Shown: positions 45,358-58,546 of the stretch, in pieces | Numbering within the stretch: the stretch's first letter is position 1 | How the letters are laid out: each line of letters starts with the position of its first letter | Source: Bordetella parapertussis | Lineage (GTDB): Bacteria > Pseudomonadota > Gammaproteobacteria > Burkholderiales > Burkholderiaceae_B | Reading direction: 5' to 3' | Length of the DNA stretch: 64,000 nt | Assembly: GCA_945897365.1 (NCBI GenBank) | Contig: CAMDFD010000001.1 | Location: 186,001 to 250,000 of the forward strand | Notes under the pieces: generated by a model | The model's database searches: none | Told to the model about the DNA's origin: nothing | What the model saw: the letters and a program-made list of their open reading frames with translations, nothing else | Program-made: the position numbers and the translations under genes

Positions 45358-47398
45358 ACAACGCAGCTTTGGCGCACAACTCTTTCGAGGCTATGCCGCA
45401 TATACGGTTGGCTTTATCGCGCTGGTGTTGTTATTGGCGATGCTCGAGATTGCAGGTCTGGAGCGGCAATGGATTGGTTATGCCTTTTTGCTGTCTACGG
45501 TGGCGCTCTATGCTGGGATCGGCATTATGTGTCGGACCTCGGATCCAGTTGAGTATTACGTCGCGGGGCGCCGCGTTCCCGCAGTCTTCAACGGAATGGC
45601 GACAGCCGCGGACTGGATGTCGGTCGCTTCTTTTATCGGTCTCGCAGGCACGCTTTACTTGTCTGGCTACAACGGCCTCGCCTATATTTTGGGCTGGACG
45701 GGCGGGTATGTTTTAGTCGCGCTTTTTTTGGCGCCTTATTTGCGTAAATTTGCTGGATACACCATCCCCGAGTTTTTAGGCGCACGCTTTCATGGCAATT
45801 CACCTAGATTGGTCGGGGTAATGTGTGCGGTCTTGTGCTCCTTTACTTATCTGGTGGCCCAAATTTACGGCGTCGGCATTATCACGACTCGGATGACCGG
45901 TATTTCGTTTGAGCTTGGGATTTTCATTGGCTTGGGCGGCGTACTGGTGTGCTCTTTTCTGGGTGGCATGCGCGCTGTCACTTGGACGCAAGTGGGGCAG
46001 TACATCATCCTTGTGATCGCCTACCTCGTGCCGGTGGTTTGGCTGGCGGTCAAGCAAACTGGCGATCTAGTTCCTCAACTTGCGGCGAGTTCGGTTCTCA
46101 CACAGGTGATTGAACATGAACGCCTGTTGAGTCGTGATGATGCGGAATTGGAAGTGCGTAATATTTGGCAAAGCCGCGCAGACCTCATGCAGTCCAGAAT
46201 TTCTAGACTCCCCGCGTCTTGGGAAGCTGAAAAACAACAACTGAGTGTGAAATTGCTCCGAGCGCGCGCCATCGATGCGCCGATGGTCGAAATACGCTCT
46301 CTCGAGAGAGCGTTCGCAGCCTACCCAAAGTCTGTGGAGGCTGCAAGAACAGTCTGGTCTAAAGCACGAGATGATTTCGCAGCGCGTGCGGCACCTCCTA
46401 TGCCGCATGCAGAGCCTTTTGTCAGCAAATCTGAGGAGTCGCCTCAGGCCGTTCGGAATAATTTTCTGGCGACGGTTCTATGCCTCATGCTAGGTACGGC
46501 AGGACTGCCACACATTTTGATGCGGTCTTTGACAACGACGTCCGTAGGACACGCAAGACAGTCTGTGTTCTGGTCCTTATTATTTATTTTGCTTTTGTAT
46601 TTAACGGCTCCCGCACTGGCTATTTTGGTGAAATTTGAGATTTACAACAATCTCGTTGGGATGCCTTTCGTGGACCTTCCTTCTTGGGTCAGTGCGTGGT
46701 CGGCAGTGGATCGCTCCCTCATCAGCATCCTCGATCTCAACCAAGATGGCATTGTGCAGTTGTCTGAGGTTCAGATTGGGAGCGACATTATTGTGTTGGC
46801 TGCTCCCGAAATAGGAGGGTTGCCCTATGTCGTATCGGGACTGGTTGCAGCAGGGGCACTGGCGGCCGCGCTCTCGACGGCGGATGGTTTGCTATTGACG
46901 CTGTCCAATGCCTTGTCGCACGATACGCTGTTACGCGGTGTCTCTTCGCGTATGGGTGGAGGGCGTCAGGTCATTTTATCCAAGGTGCTTTTATTGGTCG
47001 TCGCTTTTACCGCCGCCTGGGCCGCGACGCGAACGCCCGCAGATATTTTGTTTTTGGTCGGCGCTGCGTTTTCTTTTGCCGCTGCAACATTTTTCCCGGT
47101 GCTTGTTATGGGTATTTTTTGGAAACGCGCTAACCAATGGGGAGCGACCTCTGGCATGCTAGCGGGGTTGTTCACCACGATTTTTTACATGGTGCAGACG
47201 CAGCCCTGGTTGCGTGAGTTGGTGTTGAACGTGCCTCGCAGCACGTCTATCGATTTGTGGTGGGGGATCCAGCCCATCGCAGCGGGCGTGTTTGGCGCAC
47301 CCGTAGCGTTTATTGTGATTTTCTTGGTGTCTTTGCTAACACCTAGGCCAGATGCAGTCACCTATCAGTTGGTGGAGTTCCTTCGCGAGCCTGATTAG
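45344..47398 (+). CDS. Sodium:solute symporter, VC_2705-type large subunit with EF-hand-like loop
   Basis: About 684 residues from GTG 45344 (GTG 45332 is an alternative), overlapping the DUF4212 gene. It is an SSS-family transporter with around 13 helices (TAADWMSVASFIGLAGTLYLSG; LGTAGLPHILMR; GALAAALSTADGLLLTLSNALSHD). Two unusual inserts are seen: a hydrophilic, coiled-coil-like stretch at about residues 249-371, and DLNQDGIVQLSE at 464-475, which matches an EF-hand calcium loop (D-x-N-x-D-G-x-V-x-x-S-E). The transported acid is unknown; relatives include acetate/propionate carriers. Converges with smr. Confidence 0.87.
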   Translation: MTNPKQRSFGAQLFRGYAAYTVGFIALVLLLAMLEIAGLERQWIGYAFLLSTVALYAGIGIMCRTSDPVEYYVAGRRVPAVFNGMATAADWMSVASFIGLAGTLYLSGYNGLAYILGWTGGYVLVALFLAPYLRKFAGYTIPEFLGARFHGNSPRLVGVMCAVLCSFTYLVAQIYGVGIITTRMTGISFELGIFIGLGGVLVCSFLGGMRAVTWTQVGQYIILVIAYLVPVVWLAVKQTGDLVPQLAASSVLTQVIEHERLLSRDDAELEVRNIWQSRADLMQSRISRLPASWEAEKQQLSVKLLRARAIDAPMVEIRSLERAFAAYPKSVEAARTVWSKARDDFAARAAPPMPHAEPFVSKSEESPQAVRNNFLATVLCLMLGTAGLPHILMRSLTTTSVGHARQSVFWSLLFILLLYLTAPALAILVKFEIYNNLVGMPFVDLPSWVSAWSAVDRSLISILDLNQDGIVQLSEVQIGSDIIVLAAPEIGGLPYVVSGLVAAGALAAALSTADGLLLTLSNALSHDTLLRGVSSRMGGGRQVILSKVLLLVVAFTAAWAATRTPADILFLVGAAFSFAAATFFPVLVMGIFWKRANQWGATSGMLAGLFTTIFYMVQTQPWLRELVLNVPRSTSIDLWWGIQPIAAGVFGAPVAFIVIFLVSLLTPRPDAVTYQLVEFLREPD

Positions 47399-47404
47399 GT
47401 CTGC

Positions 47405-49046
<1,642 letters not shown>

Positions 49047-49068
49047 CTAGATTGACCAGCAAATTATA

Positions 49069-51453
49069 ATGGCGACTATGCCTAGACTTTCCCCAGCTAC
49101 GACGCGGACTTCGCGAACGACCCGAAATACCCGAAATGGGCCCTCGGTCATGCAAACACGGATCCTCTCCATCCTTCGAGAGGCGCGTTGGATCATCTTT
49201 GCCGCGCTTGCTGCTTGGCTGACGCTCGCCTTGGCGACTTGGGACGGCAATGATCCTGGTTGGTCCCACTCTTTTGGCCGCGATGTTGTCACGCTCCAAA
49301 ATCGTGGCGGCCGGATCGGCGCCTATGTTTCCGATATCCTTTTGTACCTATTCGGTTTTTCTGCTTGGTGGCTCGTTGTTTTATTACTACACCGGGTCCG
49401 TGCGGGTTATTTGCGTCTGGCTAACCAGATCCGGACGCGTGGAGAGCCAGAAACTCTCGCGCGAGTCCGTTGGGAGCAGGGCATTGGTTTCTTCATGGTC
49501 CTTTTGGGTTCAGTGGGTCTCGAAGCGTATCGTCTGAGCTCCTGGGGCTTGCAGTTGCCCGGGCGAACCGATGTCACCAGCGGCGCTGGCGGTGTGATTG
49601 GTCACGCTTGGTCAGGTTTTTTGTCCTCTGCGGTCGGTTTCTCTGGAAGCACTCTGATCCTGTTGGCGTTGATTATTTTTGGTTGTAGTTTGTTTTTCGG
49701 CTTTTCCTGGCTGACGATCGCTGAAAAAGTGGGGAGCTGGATTGATTGGGTGTGGTTCAAGATCCAAGACGGACGTACTGCCAGACAAGATCGTCGCGCC
49801 GGTCAGGTTGCCCAGGCTGTCAGGCATGAACAGGTTGAGGCCAAAAATGAAAAAACTGTCCATGACCAGCCCGTCCGCATCGAACCTGCGATTGTTGTTG
49901 TAGAGAAATCCGAGCGTGTACAAAAAGAAAAGCAACAGTCTCTTTTTATCGAACCAATGGTGGCGGGAGATTTGCCTGCGCTCAGTTTATTGGATCAACC
50001 AGGCGAAGCCTTCGAGACGGTTTCTGATGAAACGATCGAATACACCTCGCGTCTGATCGAGAAAAAACTGGCTGATTTTGGTGTCGAGGTACAGGTTGTT
50101 GCTGCGCAGGCTGGTCCTGTGATTACGCGTTATGAAATTGAGCCTGCCACGGGTGTCAAGGGTAGTCAGATCGTCAACCTGGCCAAGGATTTGGCGCGTG
50201 CGTTGAGTTTAGTCAGCATACGTGTTGTGGAAACGATTCCCGGCAAAAATCTGATGGGTTTCGAGCTACCCAATCCGCGCCGTCAAATGGTCAAGCTTTC
50301 TGAGATTCTCGGTTCTCAGGTTTATCACTCGAGCGCGTCTGTCGTCACCATGGCATTAGGCAAGGACATTGCCGGAAACCCCGTGGTCGCTGACCTCGCC
50401 AAAATGCCCCACTTGTTGGTGGCGGGTACGACGGGTTCGGGCAAGTCTGTTGGGATTAATGCGATGATTTTGTCGCTTCTGTACAAAGCAGATGCGACGC
50501 AAACACGCCTGATCTTGATTGACCCCAAAATGCTCGAAATGAGCGTTTACGAAGGTATTCCTCATCTTTTAGCACCTGTGGTGACGGATATGCGTCAGGC
50601 TGCCAATGCCCTGAATTGGTGTGTGGGCGAGATGGAAAAACGCTACCGCTTGATGAGTAAACTGGGCGTACGTAATTTAACGGGTTACAACAACAAGATT
50701 CGCGACGCGATCAAGCGCGAAGAGCCCATTCCGAATCCGTTCTCGCTGACACCCGATGCGCCTGAGCCTCTCAAAGAGTTGCCAACGATCGTGGTTGTGA
50801 TCGACGAGTTGGCCGACTTGATGATGGTGGTGGGCAAAAAAATCGAAGAACTGATTGCGCGCTTGGCTCAAAAAGCGCGTGCTGCGGGGATTCATTTGAT
50901 TCTCGCCACGCAGCGTCCGAGTGTGGATGTCATCACGGGTCTCATCAAAGCCAACATTCCAACGCGTATTGCTTTTCAAGTTTCATCCAAGATCGACTCA
51001 CGCACTATTCTTGATCAGATGGGTGCAGAGGCTTTGTTGGGGCAGGGTGACATGCTTTATATGCCGCCTGGGACCGGATTACCCGTGCGTGTGCATGGCG
51101 CTTTTGTCTCAGATGAGGAGGTTCATCGCGTGGTGGACTCACTCAAATCGCAAGGCGAGCCAGACTATATCGATGGTCTGCTTGAGGGGAGTTCCGAGGG
51201 TGAAACCGGGGATGGCGTGAGCAGTGTGACAGGGATGGCCAATGCCGAAGCCGATCCGATGTACGACCAAGCCGTCGAGGTCGTACTCAAGCACCGACGC
51301 GCTTCCATTTCTTTGGTTCAGCGTCATTTACGGATAGGTTACAACCGAGCTGCACGCTTGCTTGAGCAAATGGAAAACTCCGGTTTAGTTTCGACGATGC
51401 AGTCTAACGGGAATCGTGAAATTCTCGCCCCTAACGCGCCACGAGAGGAATAA
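49069..51453 (+). CDS. ftsK: DNA translocase FtsK
   Basis: Pumps chromosome ends through the division septum and activates XerCD at dif. 794 residues. Four N-terminal transmembrane helices (about 35-220), a short charged linker, then the RecA-like motor with Walker A GTTGSGKS (453-460), [11 protein letters not shown] and [27 protein letters not shown]-terminal gamma winged helix ([43 protein letters not shown]) should read KOPS. ATG 49069, with later ATGs at 49078 and 49150 also possible. lolA follows after five bases. Confidence 0.96.
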   Translation: MATMPRLSPATTRTSRTTRNTRNGPSVMQTRILSILREARWIIFAALAAWLTLALATWDGNDPGWSHSFGRDVVTLQNRGGRIGAYVSDILLYLFGFSAWWLVVLLLHRVRAGYLRLANQIRTRGEPETLARVRWEQGIGFFMVLLGSVGLEAYRLSSWGLQLPGRTDVTSGAGGVIGHAWSGFLSSAVGFSGSTLILLALIIFGCSLFFGFSWLTIAEKVGSWIDWVWFKIQDGRTARQDRRAGQVAQAVRHEQVEAKNEKTVHDQPVRIEPAIVVVEKSERVQKEKQQSLFIEPMVAGDLPALSLLDQPGEAFETVSDETIEYTSRLIEKKLADFGVEVQVVAAQAGPVITRYEIEPATGVKGSQIVNLAKDLARALSLVSIRVVETIPGKNLMGFELPNPRRQMVKLSEILGSQVYHSSASVVTMALGKDIAGNPVVADLAKMPHLLVAGTTGSGKSVGINAMILSLLYKADATQTRLILIDPKMLEMSVYEGIPHLLAPVVTDMRQAANALNWCVGEMEKRYRLMSKLGVRNLTGYNNKIRDAIKREEPIPNPFSLTPDAPEPLKELPTIVVVIDELADLMMVVGKKIEELIARLAQKARAAGIHLILATQRPSVDVITGLIKANIPTRIAFQVSSKIDSRTILDQMGAEALLGQGDMLYMPPGTGLPVRVHGAFVSDEEVHRVVDSLKSQGEPDYIDGLLEGSSEGETGDGVSSVTGMANAEADPMYDQAVEVVLKHRRASISLVQRHLRIGYNRAARLLEQMENSGLVSTMQSNGNREILAPNAPREE

Positions 51454-51458
51454 CGCGG

Positions 51459-52106
51459 ATGTTTTTGATCGCTAGAATGCGGTTCTTTTTGATGACATGC
51501 GCGCTGGCTTTGCTAGCTGGGGCGGTCGCCATGCCGGCTTCGGCGGAAACCGCCCGCGAACAGCTCAGGACGTTTGTCTCTCAGGTTCAATCCGCCAGCG
51601 GCGACTTTGTGCAATACACCGTCGGACCTCAAGGTCAGACCAAGTCCCCACAGAGAGGCAAGTTTTTATTCATGCGTCCCGGACGTTTCAAATGGGATGT
51701 ATTAAAACCTTACGAGCAACAAATTGTTTCCGATGGAAAGGAAATTTATCAATTCGATGCCGATCTCAATCAAGTGACGGTTCGCAAAGCGGGTCAGGCT
51801 ATTGGCGCTTCACCTGCCGCTATTTTGTTCGGCTCAGGGTCTTTGGAGCAGTCGTTCGAGGTGAGTGCTCTGCCTGATAAAGAGTCGCTGGCCTGGTTGC
51901 GCGCCAAGCCCAAGCAGCCCGATGCTGGATTTGTGCACGTCGATTTGGGCTTTAAAGATGGCGTGCCGCATCGCATTGTCTTGCTCGATGCGTTTGGACA
52001 AACGACCCATATCGAGATTTCTGCCCTGATGCGCAATCCAGGCCTATCCACGAGTAATTTTGACTTTGTCACCCCCAAAGGGGCCGATGTCGTCCGGATG
52101 CAATGA
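51459..52106 (+). CDS. lolA: Outer-membrane lipoprotein carrier LolA
   Basis: Periplasmic chaperone that carries lipoproteins from LolCDE to LolB. 215 residues with a signal peptide ending [13 protein letters not shown]. Family marks: [75 protein letters not shown]. Starts at ATG 51459 (alternative 51477), with AGAGGAA upstream inside the ftsK end. Part of the ftsK-lolA-rarA operon. Confidence 0.95.
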   Translation: MFLIARMRFFLMTCALALLAGAVAMPASAETAREQLRTFVSQVQSASGDFVQYTVGPQGQTKSPQRGKFLFMRPGRFKWDVLKPYEQQIVSDGKEIYQFDADLNQVTVRKAGQAIGASPAAILFGSGSLEQSFEVSALPDKESLAWLRAKPKQPDAGFVHVDLGFKDGVPHRIVLLDAFGQTTHIEISALMRNPGLSTSNFDFVTPKGADVVRMQ

Positions 52107-52142
52107 TGGCCGCGTCAACCACCCCAAAGATATTGTTTTGCG

Positions 52143-53459
52143 ATGGTTGACCTTTTTAAAGCGACGCCTAAACCGCCTTTGGCCGAGGCGCTGCGGCCCC
52201 GCACGCTAGACGAGGTTGTTGGGCAAAAGCATCTTCTTGGGGCAGGCAAGCCGCTGCGTGTGGCTTTTGAGTCCGGACGCCCGCACTCGATGATTTTATG
52301 GGGGCCGCCGGGTGTGGGTAAAACGACACTGGCCCGCCTGACCGCACATGCATTTGATTGCGCATTCATCGCAATTTCCGCTGTGTTTGCGGGTGTCAAA
52401 GAAATACGCGCTGCGATGGACGAGGCACAACTGACCCTGGATCAATATCATCGCCAGACTTTGCTGTTCGTCGATGAGATTCACCGTTTCAACAAAGCCC
52501 AGCAGGACGCTTTGCTGCCTTTCGTTGAGTCTGGCCTGGTGACCTTTATTGGCGCGACGACGGAAAACCCTTCGTTCGAAGTCAATGCGGCTTTGCTGTC
52601 GCGCGCACAAGTCTATGTATTGCAGTCTCTTGACGAAACTGAGTTGCGTGAGTTGTTGGCGCGAGCGCAGCAATCAGTCCTCAAAGATTTAAATTTTGAA
52701 GACGCGGCGATTGATACCTTGGTGGGTTACGCCGATGGCGATGCGCGTCGTTTCTTGAGTCTTCTTGAGCAGGCGAGTGTTGCCGCTGAAAATGCAGCCT
52801 CAACGCGAGTGGATTCAGAACTGGTGGAAAATGCGCTCAGCATGAGCGCCCGACGGTTCGACAAAGGAGGTGACAATTTTTATGATCAAATTTCAGCTCT
52901 GCACAAGTCGGTGCGCGGTTCAAACCCTGATGCGGCGCTCTATTGGTTAACGCGAATGCTCGATGGTGGCGCGGATCCAAAATATCTCGCTCGGCGCATT
53001 ATTCGCATGGCGTGGGAGGATATTGGTTTGGCAGATCCACGCGCCATGCAAATAGCCAATGATGCGGCGTTGACCTACGAGCGACTGGGCTCTCCTGAAG
53101 GCGAGTTGGCACTTGCTCAAGCGACCTTATATTTAGCAGTGGCGGCTAAAAGTAATGCGGGCTATCAGGCCTACAATCAAGCTGTAACATTCGTTAAGCA
53201 CAATGCTTCATCGACCGTACCCATGCATTTACGCAATGCGCCCACCAAGCTGATGAAAGAGCTTGGGCATGGCCAAGCATACCGGTATGCGCATGACGAA
53301 CCCGAGGCCTATGCTGCAGGGGAGACTTATTTGCCTGAAGGCATGCGCGAGCCACAGTGGTATCAGCCTGTTGCCCGAGGTTTGGAAATCAAGATTGCCG
53401 AAAAGCTTGCGTATTTACGTGAGAAAGATCGACAGGCTCTAAAGAGAAACAAGGAGTAG
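52143..53459 (+). CDS. rarA: Replication-associated recombination protein RarA
   Basis: AAA+ ATPase related to clamp loaders, acting at stalled forks and with SSB. 438 residues. [21 protein letters not shown], Walker A GPPGVGKT at 54-61, [42 protein letters not shown], then the C-terminal tetramer domain [12 protein letters not shown] at 52143; cydA follows after four bases. Confidence 0.96.
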   Translation: MVDLFKATPKPPLAEALRPRTLDEVVGQKHLLGAGKPLRVAFESGRPHSMILWGPPGVGKTTLARLTAHAFDCAFIAISAVFAGVKEIRAAMDEAQLTLDQYHRQTLLFVDEIHRFNKAQQDALLPFVESGLVTFIGATTENPSFEVNAALLSRAQVYVLQSLDETELRELLARAQQSVLKDLNFEDAAIDTLVGYADGDARRFLSLLEQASVAAENAASTRVDSELVENALSMSARRFDKGGDNFYDQISALHKSVRGSNPDAALYWLTRMLDGGADPKYLARRIIRMAWEDIGLADPRAMQIANDAALTYERLGSPEGELALAQATLYLAVAAKSNAGYQAYNQAVTFVKHNASSTVPMHLRNAPTKLMKELGHGQAYRYAHDEPEAYAAGETYLPEGMREPQWYQPVARGLEIKIAEKLAYLREKDRQALKRNKE

Positions 53460-53463
53460 GGCG

Positions 53464-54942
53464 ATGGAATGGTTAGATGCTTTGACGCTCGCGCGTATTC
53501 AATTTGCTTTCACAGTCAGCTTTCACATTATTTTTCCGGCCTTCTCCATCGGTTTAGCGAGCTACATGGCTGTACTCAATGGTTTGCATCTCTGGACGGG
53601 TAAAGAGGTCTTCCTTTCACTGTTTATTTACTGGAAAAAAATCTTTGCCGTCGCGTTCGGAATGGGCGTGGTGTCCGGTATCGTGATGAGTTATCAGTTC
53701 GGCACTAATTGGAGTGTCTATGCGGATAAGACGGGTCCAGTCCTCGGTCCGCTGATGGGGTATGAGGTGATGTCAGCCTTTTTCCTCGAGGCAGGTTTTC
53801 TGGGCGTCATGTTATTTGGCCGGACACGGGTGGGTCCCAAACTGCACTTTTTTGCTACGGCGATGGTTGCGCTGGGTACCTTTATGTCGGCATTTTGGAT
53901 TTTGTCTGTCAACAGTTGGATGCAGACACCTGCCGGCTATTCCATCAACGAGGTGGGACAATTTATTGTCGAAGACTGGTTCGAGGTCATCTTTAATCCT
54001 TCATTCCCCTACCGCTTGGTGCACATGCTCTTAGCGGCGTATTTAACGACCGCGTTTGTTGTCGGAGGCGTTGCCGCCTTTCATTTGCTTAAAGAGCGCA
54101 AACGGATGCAACAACCTGGTGCGGTGCCCTCGCCGGATCGTCAGGCGGCAACGCGAGTCATGTTTTCAATGGCGATGTGGATGGCTGCGATTGTCGCGCC
54201 CATACAGATCATGGCGGGTGATGCACACGGACTCAATACGCTGGAGTACCAGCCGGCCAAGATCGCGGCAATGGAGGGACATACCGAGTCGTTGGGCAAG
54301 GCTCCGCTCATTTTGATTGGCATCCCTAATGCCAAAGAATCCCGCATTGATTACCCAATCACTATTCCTTATTTAAGCAGTTTAATTTTGACCCACAGCT
54401 TTGACGGAGTCGTGCCGGGTATCAACGCCACGCCAGAGGCGGATCGTCCACCTTTAGGCATTGTGTTTTTCGCCTTTCGCTCGATGGTTGGTATCGGGAT
54501 GTTGATGTTGTGCGTAGGGCTGTGGAGCTTGTGGCTTCGCTACCGTGGTCGTTTGTACGACACCCCAATGATGCATCGCTTGGTGATGGTGATGGGACCC
54601 TCCGGCTTTGTTGCCGTCTTGTCAGGCTGGATCGTGACGGAGGTGGGTCGTCAGCCCTTCACTGTTTACAACTTACTGCGCACGGCAGACTCTGCTTCGC
54701 CCATTGATGCTGCGGCCATTGGCTTTTCCTTGACTGCGTTTGTGATTGTTTATTTTGCTTTGTTTGGTGCTGGCGTCTATTACATCTTGCGTCAAATGAA
54801 GACTGCGCCCTGCGCGGTCACTGGCTCGGCTGGTTTGTCTATTCATGAGCCGATACGTGCCGCAGGTATTGTGCCTGGACCGACACTTGCGGCGAAAAGT
54901 ACCCAGGCTGGCTTAAATGGTGCCCCAGGAGGTCGCACATGA
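53464..54942 (+). CDS. cydA: Cytochrome bd-type quinol oxidase subunit I (CioA-like)
   Basis: Heme subunit of the bd oxidase, which reduces O2 with electrons from quinol without pumping protons. 492 residues with about nine helices. Heme ligands are visible: H21 in AFTVSFHIIFP and a His in YRLVHMLLAAYL; the quinol-site Lys and Glu remain in QPAKIAAMEGH. The loop after helix VI is short, as in the cyanide-insensitive (CIO) branch, rather than the long Q-loop of E. coli CydA. Starts four bases after rarA. Followed by cydB with a four-base overlap. Confidence 0.93.
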   Translation: MEWLDALTLARIQFAFTVSFHIIFPAFSIGLASYMAVLNGLHLWTGKEVFLSLFIYWKKIFAVAFGMGVVSGIVMSYQFGTNWSVYADKTGPVLGPLMGYEVMSAFFLEAGFLGVMLFGRTRVGPKLHFFATAMVALGTFMSAFWILSVNSWMQTPAGYSINEVGQFIVEDWFEVIFNPSFPYRLVHMLLAAYLTTAFVVGGVAAFHLLKERKRMQQPGAVPSPDRQAATRVMFSMAMWMAAIVAPIQIMAGDAHGLNTLEYQPAKIAAMEGHTESLGKAPLILIGIPNAKESRIDYPITIPYLSSLILTHSFDGVVPGINATPEADRPPLGIVFFAFRSMVGIGMLMLCVGLWSLWLRYRGRLYDTPMMHRLVMVMGPSGFVAVLSGWIVTEVGRQPFTVYNLLRTADSASPIDAAAIGFSLTAFVIVYFALFGAGVYYILRQMKTAPCAVTGSAGLSIHEPIRAAGIVPGPTLAAKSTQAGLNGAPGGRT

Positions 54943-55943
54943 CGCTCGATTACGCCTTGATCTGGGCAGGCTTGATCGCCTTTGCCGTGTTGGCCTATGT
55001 TGTTCTGGATGGTTTTGATCTCGGTGTGGGGATCTTGTTTCCCTGGGCTAAAACGGAACAAGAACGCGACTTGATGATGAATTCGGTCGCACCGGTGTGG
55101 GATGGCAATGAAACGTGGCTGGTCTTGGGTGGTGGCGGATTGTTTGCGGTCTTTCCGCTGGCTTACTCAATTATCATGCCTGCCTTGTACGCACCCATCT
55201 TAATCATGTTGCTCGCTTTGGTATTTCGTGGCGTTGCATTCGAATTTCGCTGGAAGAGTGAAAAAACTAAATATGTTTGGGATTGGGCGTTCGCAGGGGG
55301 TTCTTTGGTTGCAACGTTTTCCCAAGGGATCGCGCTTGGCGCACTCGTGCAAGGTATTGAAGTGTCGGGTCGTGCTTACTCGGGAGGCTGGTGGGATTGG
55401 TTGTCGCCCTTTAGCTTACTGACGGGCTTAGCGTTGGTGATCGGTTATGCCTTACTTGGCGCGACGTGGCTTGTGCTCAAAACTGATGGGCCGGTTGAGG
55501 CGCGTGCGAAACGTGCGACGGCTGGGCTTGGCATTGTGATGTTGGGTCTGATTGTTCTGGTGAGTGGTATTTCTCCCTTTTTACACGAGTATTTCTTGCA
55601 AAGATGGTTTGCCTGGCCGGCGATGCTGTTTGTGGCGCCAGTTCCAGTGCTGGTATTGGTATGTGCTTATGCCTTGTTCCACGGACTTAAGGTCAATCGT
55701 CCCCTGATGTCCTTTTTGGCGGTGCAGGGGCTCTTTGTGTTGTCCTACATTGGGCTGGTTATCAGCTTTTTTCCCTATATGGTGCCCTCATCCGTCACAC
55801 TTTGGCAGGCTGCCGCGCCCGACAATAGTTTGAAATTCCTGCTGGTCGGTGCGGTATTCCTCATCCCCATTATTTTGGCCTACAGCGCGTATGCCTATTG
55901 GGTCTTTCGTGGCAAAGTGGGTTCTACCCACGATTACCACTAG
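54939..55943 (+). CDS. cydB: Cytochrome bd-type quinol oxidase subunit II (CioB-like)
   Basis: 334 residues with about eight or nine helices, no heme ligand motif. N terminus LDYALIWAGLIAFAVLAYVVLDGFDLGVGILFPWAKTEQERDLMMNSVAPVWDGNETWLVLGGGGLF is the subunit II hallmark. ATG overlaps the cydA stop (ATGA). A 33-residue third subunit gene follows at eight bases. No cydDC assembly transporter is in the window. Confidence 0.95.
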   Translation: MTLDYALIWAGLIAFAVLAYVVLDGFDLGVGILFPWAKTEQERDLMMNSVAPVWDGNETWLVLGGGGLFAVFPLAYSIIMPALYAPILIMLLALVFRGVAFEFRWKSEKTKYVWDWAFAGGSLVATFSQGIALGALVQGIEVSGRAYSGGWWDWLSPFSLLTGLALVIGYALLGATWLVLKTDGPVEARAKRATAGLGIVMLGLIVLVSGISPFLHEYFLQRWFAWPAMLFVAPVPVLVLVCAYALFHGLKVNRPLMSFLAVQGLFVLSYIGLVISFFPYMVPSSVTLWQAAAPDNSLKFLLVGAVFLIPIILAYSAYAYWVFRGKVGSTHDYH

Positions 55944-55951
55944 GAAACAGC

Positions 55952-56053
55952 ATGAAACGCTGGGGATGGATGGTCTTGATCTGGTTATTGAGCGTAGGAG
56001 CCTTGTCAGTCGTGGCGTGGCTGCTACGGCGGATACAATACGCGATTCACTAG
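55952..56053 (+). CDS. Small third subunit of the bd oxidase (CydX/DUF2474-like)
   Basis: A 33-residue ORF: MKRWGWMVLIWLLSVGALSV then VAWLLRRIQYAIH. One transmembrane helix with a basic, Trp-rich N terminus, the usual form of the single-helix CydX/DUF2474 partner that stabilises bd/CIO oxidases. It follows cydB by eight bases; GGAAACAG provides a ribosome site. Too short for standard gene finders. The family name is inference from size, topology and position. Confidence 0.78.
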   Translation: MKRWGWMVLIWLLSVGALSVVAWLLRRIQYAIH

Positions 56054-57427
<1,374 letters not shown>

Positions 57428-57463
57428 TTATTTTCTCTTTCGCTTTGATGAGGTTCATGCGTC

Positions 57464-58546
57464 ATGAAGTCTTGGCCTGTTAGCGTTACAAAAAAACTTG
57501 CCACGGTTGCGGCATTGACGGTTTTTTCCATGCTTGCATCGGTCGGTGTGGCTTCTGCCACGCAGACGATGGGCTTGTATTTGCCAACGGCTCAACAGCC
57601 TGCACCTGTGTTTCCATTTTTGCAGGGCGCCCTTAAAACGCAAGCAGATAGCGCCTGGGACTTTTATCAAAAGACGATTGGTCAGCCGCTGACCAATTTT
57701 GCCGAGTCACAAATTGCTCCAAAAGCGGGTGGTACGGTCTTTTATCCATTTTCAGGCCCGGATTTTGTGACCGTTTCGCATGCCTTTCCGAAGGCTGATC
57801 GCTATGTGATGGTCGCGATGCAAGCAGCGGGTGCACCCGTCACGCTCGCAACCATGCAACCCGAGCGTGCGCAAGGTTTTCAGGCAAAGTTCATGCGGGA
57901 ATGGATGAAATTCAGTCGCCTCGCCTTTTTCCGTACGGATGACTTAAATGAGGATCAGCGTGATCAGTTTGCCCCGATCGGCGTGACAACGATTCTTTCA
58001 ACGTTTGCGTTGTACTCTGGTTTTGATGTCATGGACATTTACCCCATTGCGTACGATGACAAGACGGGCGACTTTATCAAAAGTACAGCGGGTCAATGGA
58101 GGTCGGTGCGCTTGGTGTTGAGCAAGGCAGGCAAGTCCGTCACCTTGGACTATGTGAGCTTGGACTTGTCAGACTCGAGTCTGAGCAACAATGAACCGAT
58201 GCGCGCATGGCTCGCCCGCGAGGCTAAAAATCCTGTGCTGATCAAGGCCGCCTCCCACTTATTACAAGAAAGCTATTTTTCCGTGATGCGCGATATTTTG
58301 GTGGCAAACGCCACCATGGTGGTGCAGGATGAAACAGGACTGGACTACACCTATCTCACTCAGATTGGCCAAGCCGATTTATATGGTGGTTTTTTGTTTC
58401 CCCACGAATTATTCAATCGTAAAAAGCAAGAGTCCTTAGGGAAAGCTTACCGCGAGTCGAACAACACTAAGCCCTTGGCCTTTGCATTTAGTTACAACAA
58501 AACGAATGAGCGAAACAATGTGCAGATTGTGCGTCGTCAAAACTAG
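57464..58546 (+). CDS. Exported protein of unknown function
   Basis: 360 residues with a signal peptide of about 32 residues (KKLATVAALTVFSMLASVGVASATQ). Mature part: TVFYPFSGPDFVTVSHAFPKADRYVMVAMQAAG, then a helical central portion and a C terminus LTQIGQADLYGGFLFPHELFNRKKQESL, LAFAFSYNKTNERNN. I do not recognise a domain; similar FYPFSGPDF-type motifs occur in exported bacterial proteins of no known role. Cys-free, consistent with the periplasm. Converges with the hydrolase, sharing CTAG at the stops. Confidence 0.68.
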   Translation: MKSWPVSVTKKLATVAALTVFSMLASVGVASATQTMGLYLPTAQQPAPVFPFLQGALKTQADSAWDFYQKTIGQPLTNFAESQIAPKAGGTVFYPFSGPDFVTVSHAFPKADRYVMVAMQAAGAPVTLATMQPERAQGFQAKFMREWMKFSRLAFFRTDDLNEDQRDQFAPIGVTTILSTFALYSGFDVMDIYPIAYDDKTGDFIKSTAGQWRSVRLVLSKAGKSVTLDYVSLDLSDSSLSNNEPMRAWLAREAKNPVLIKAASHLLQESYFSVMRDILVANATMVVQDETGLDYTYLTQIGQADLYGGFLFPHELFNRKKQESLGKAYRESNNTKPLAFAFSYNKTNERNNVQIVRRQN

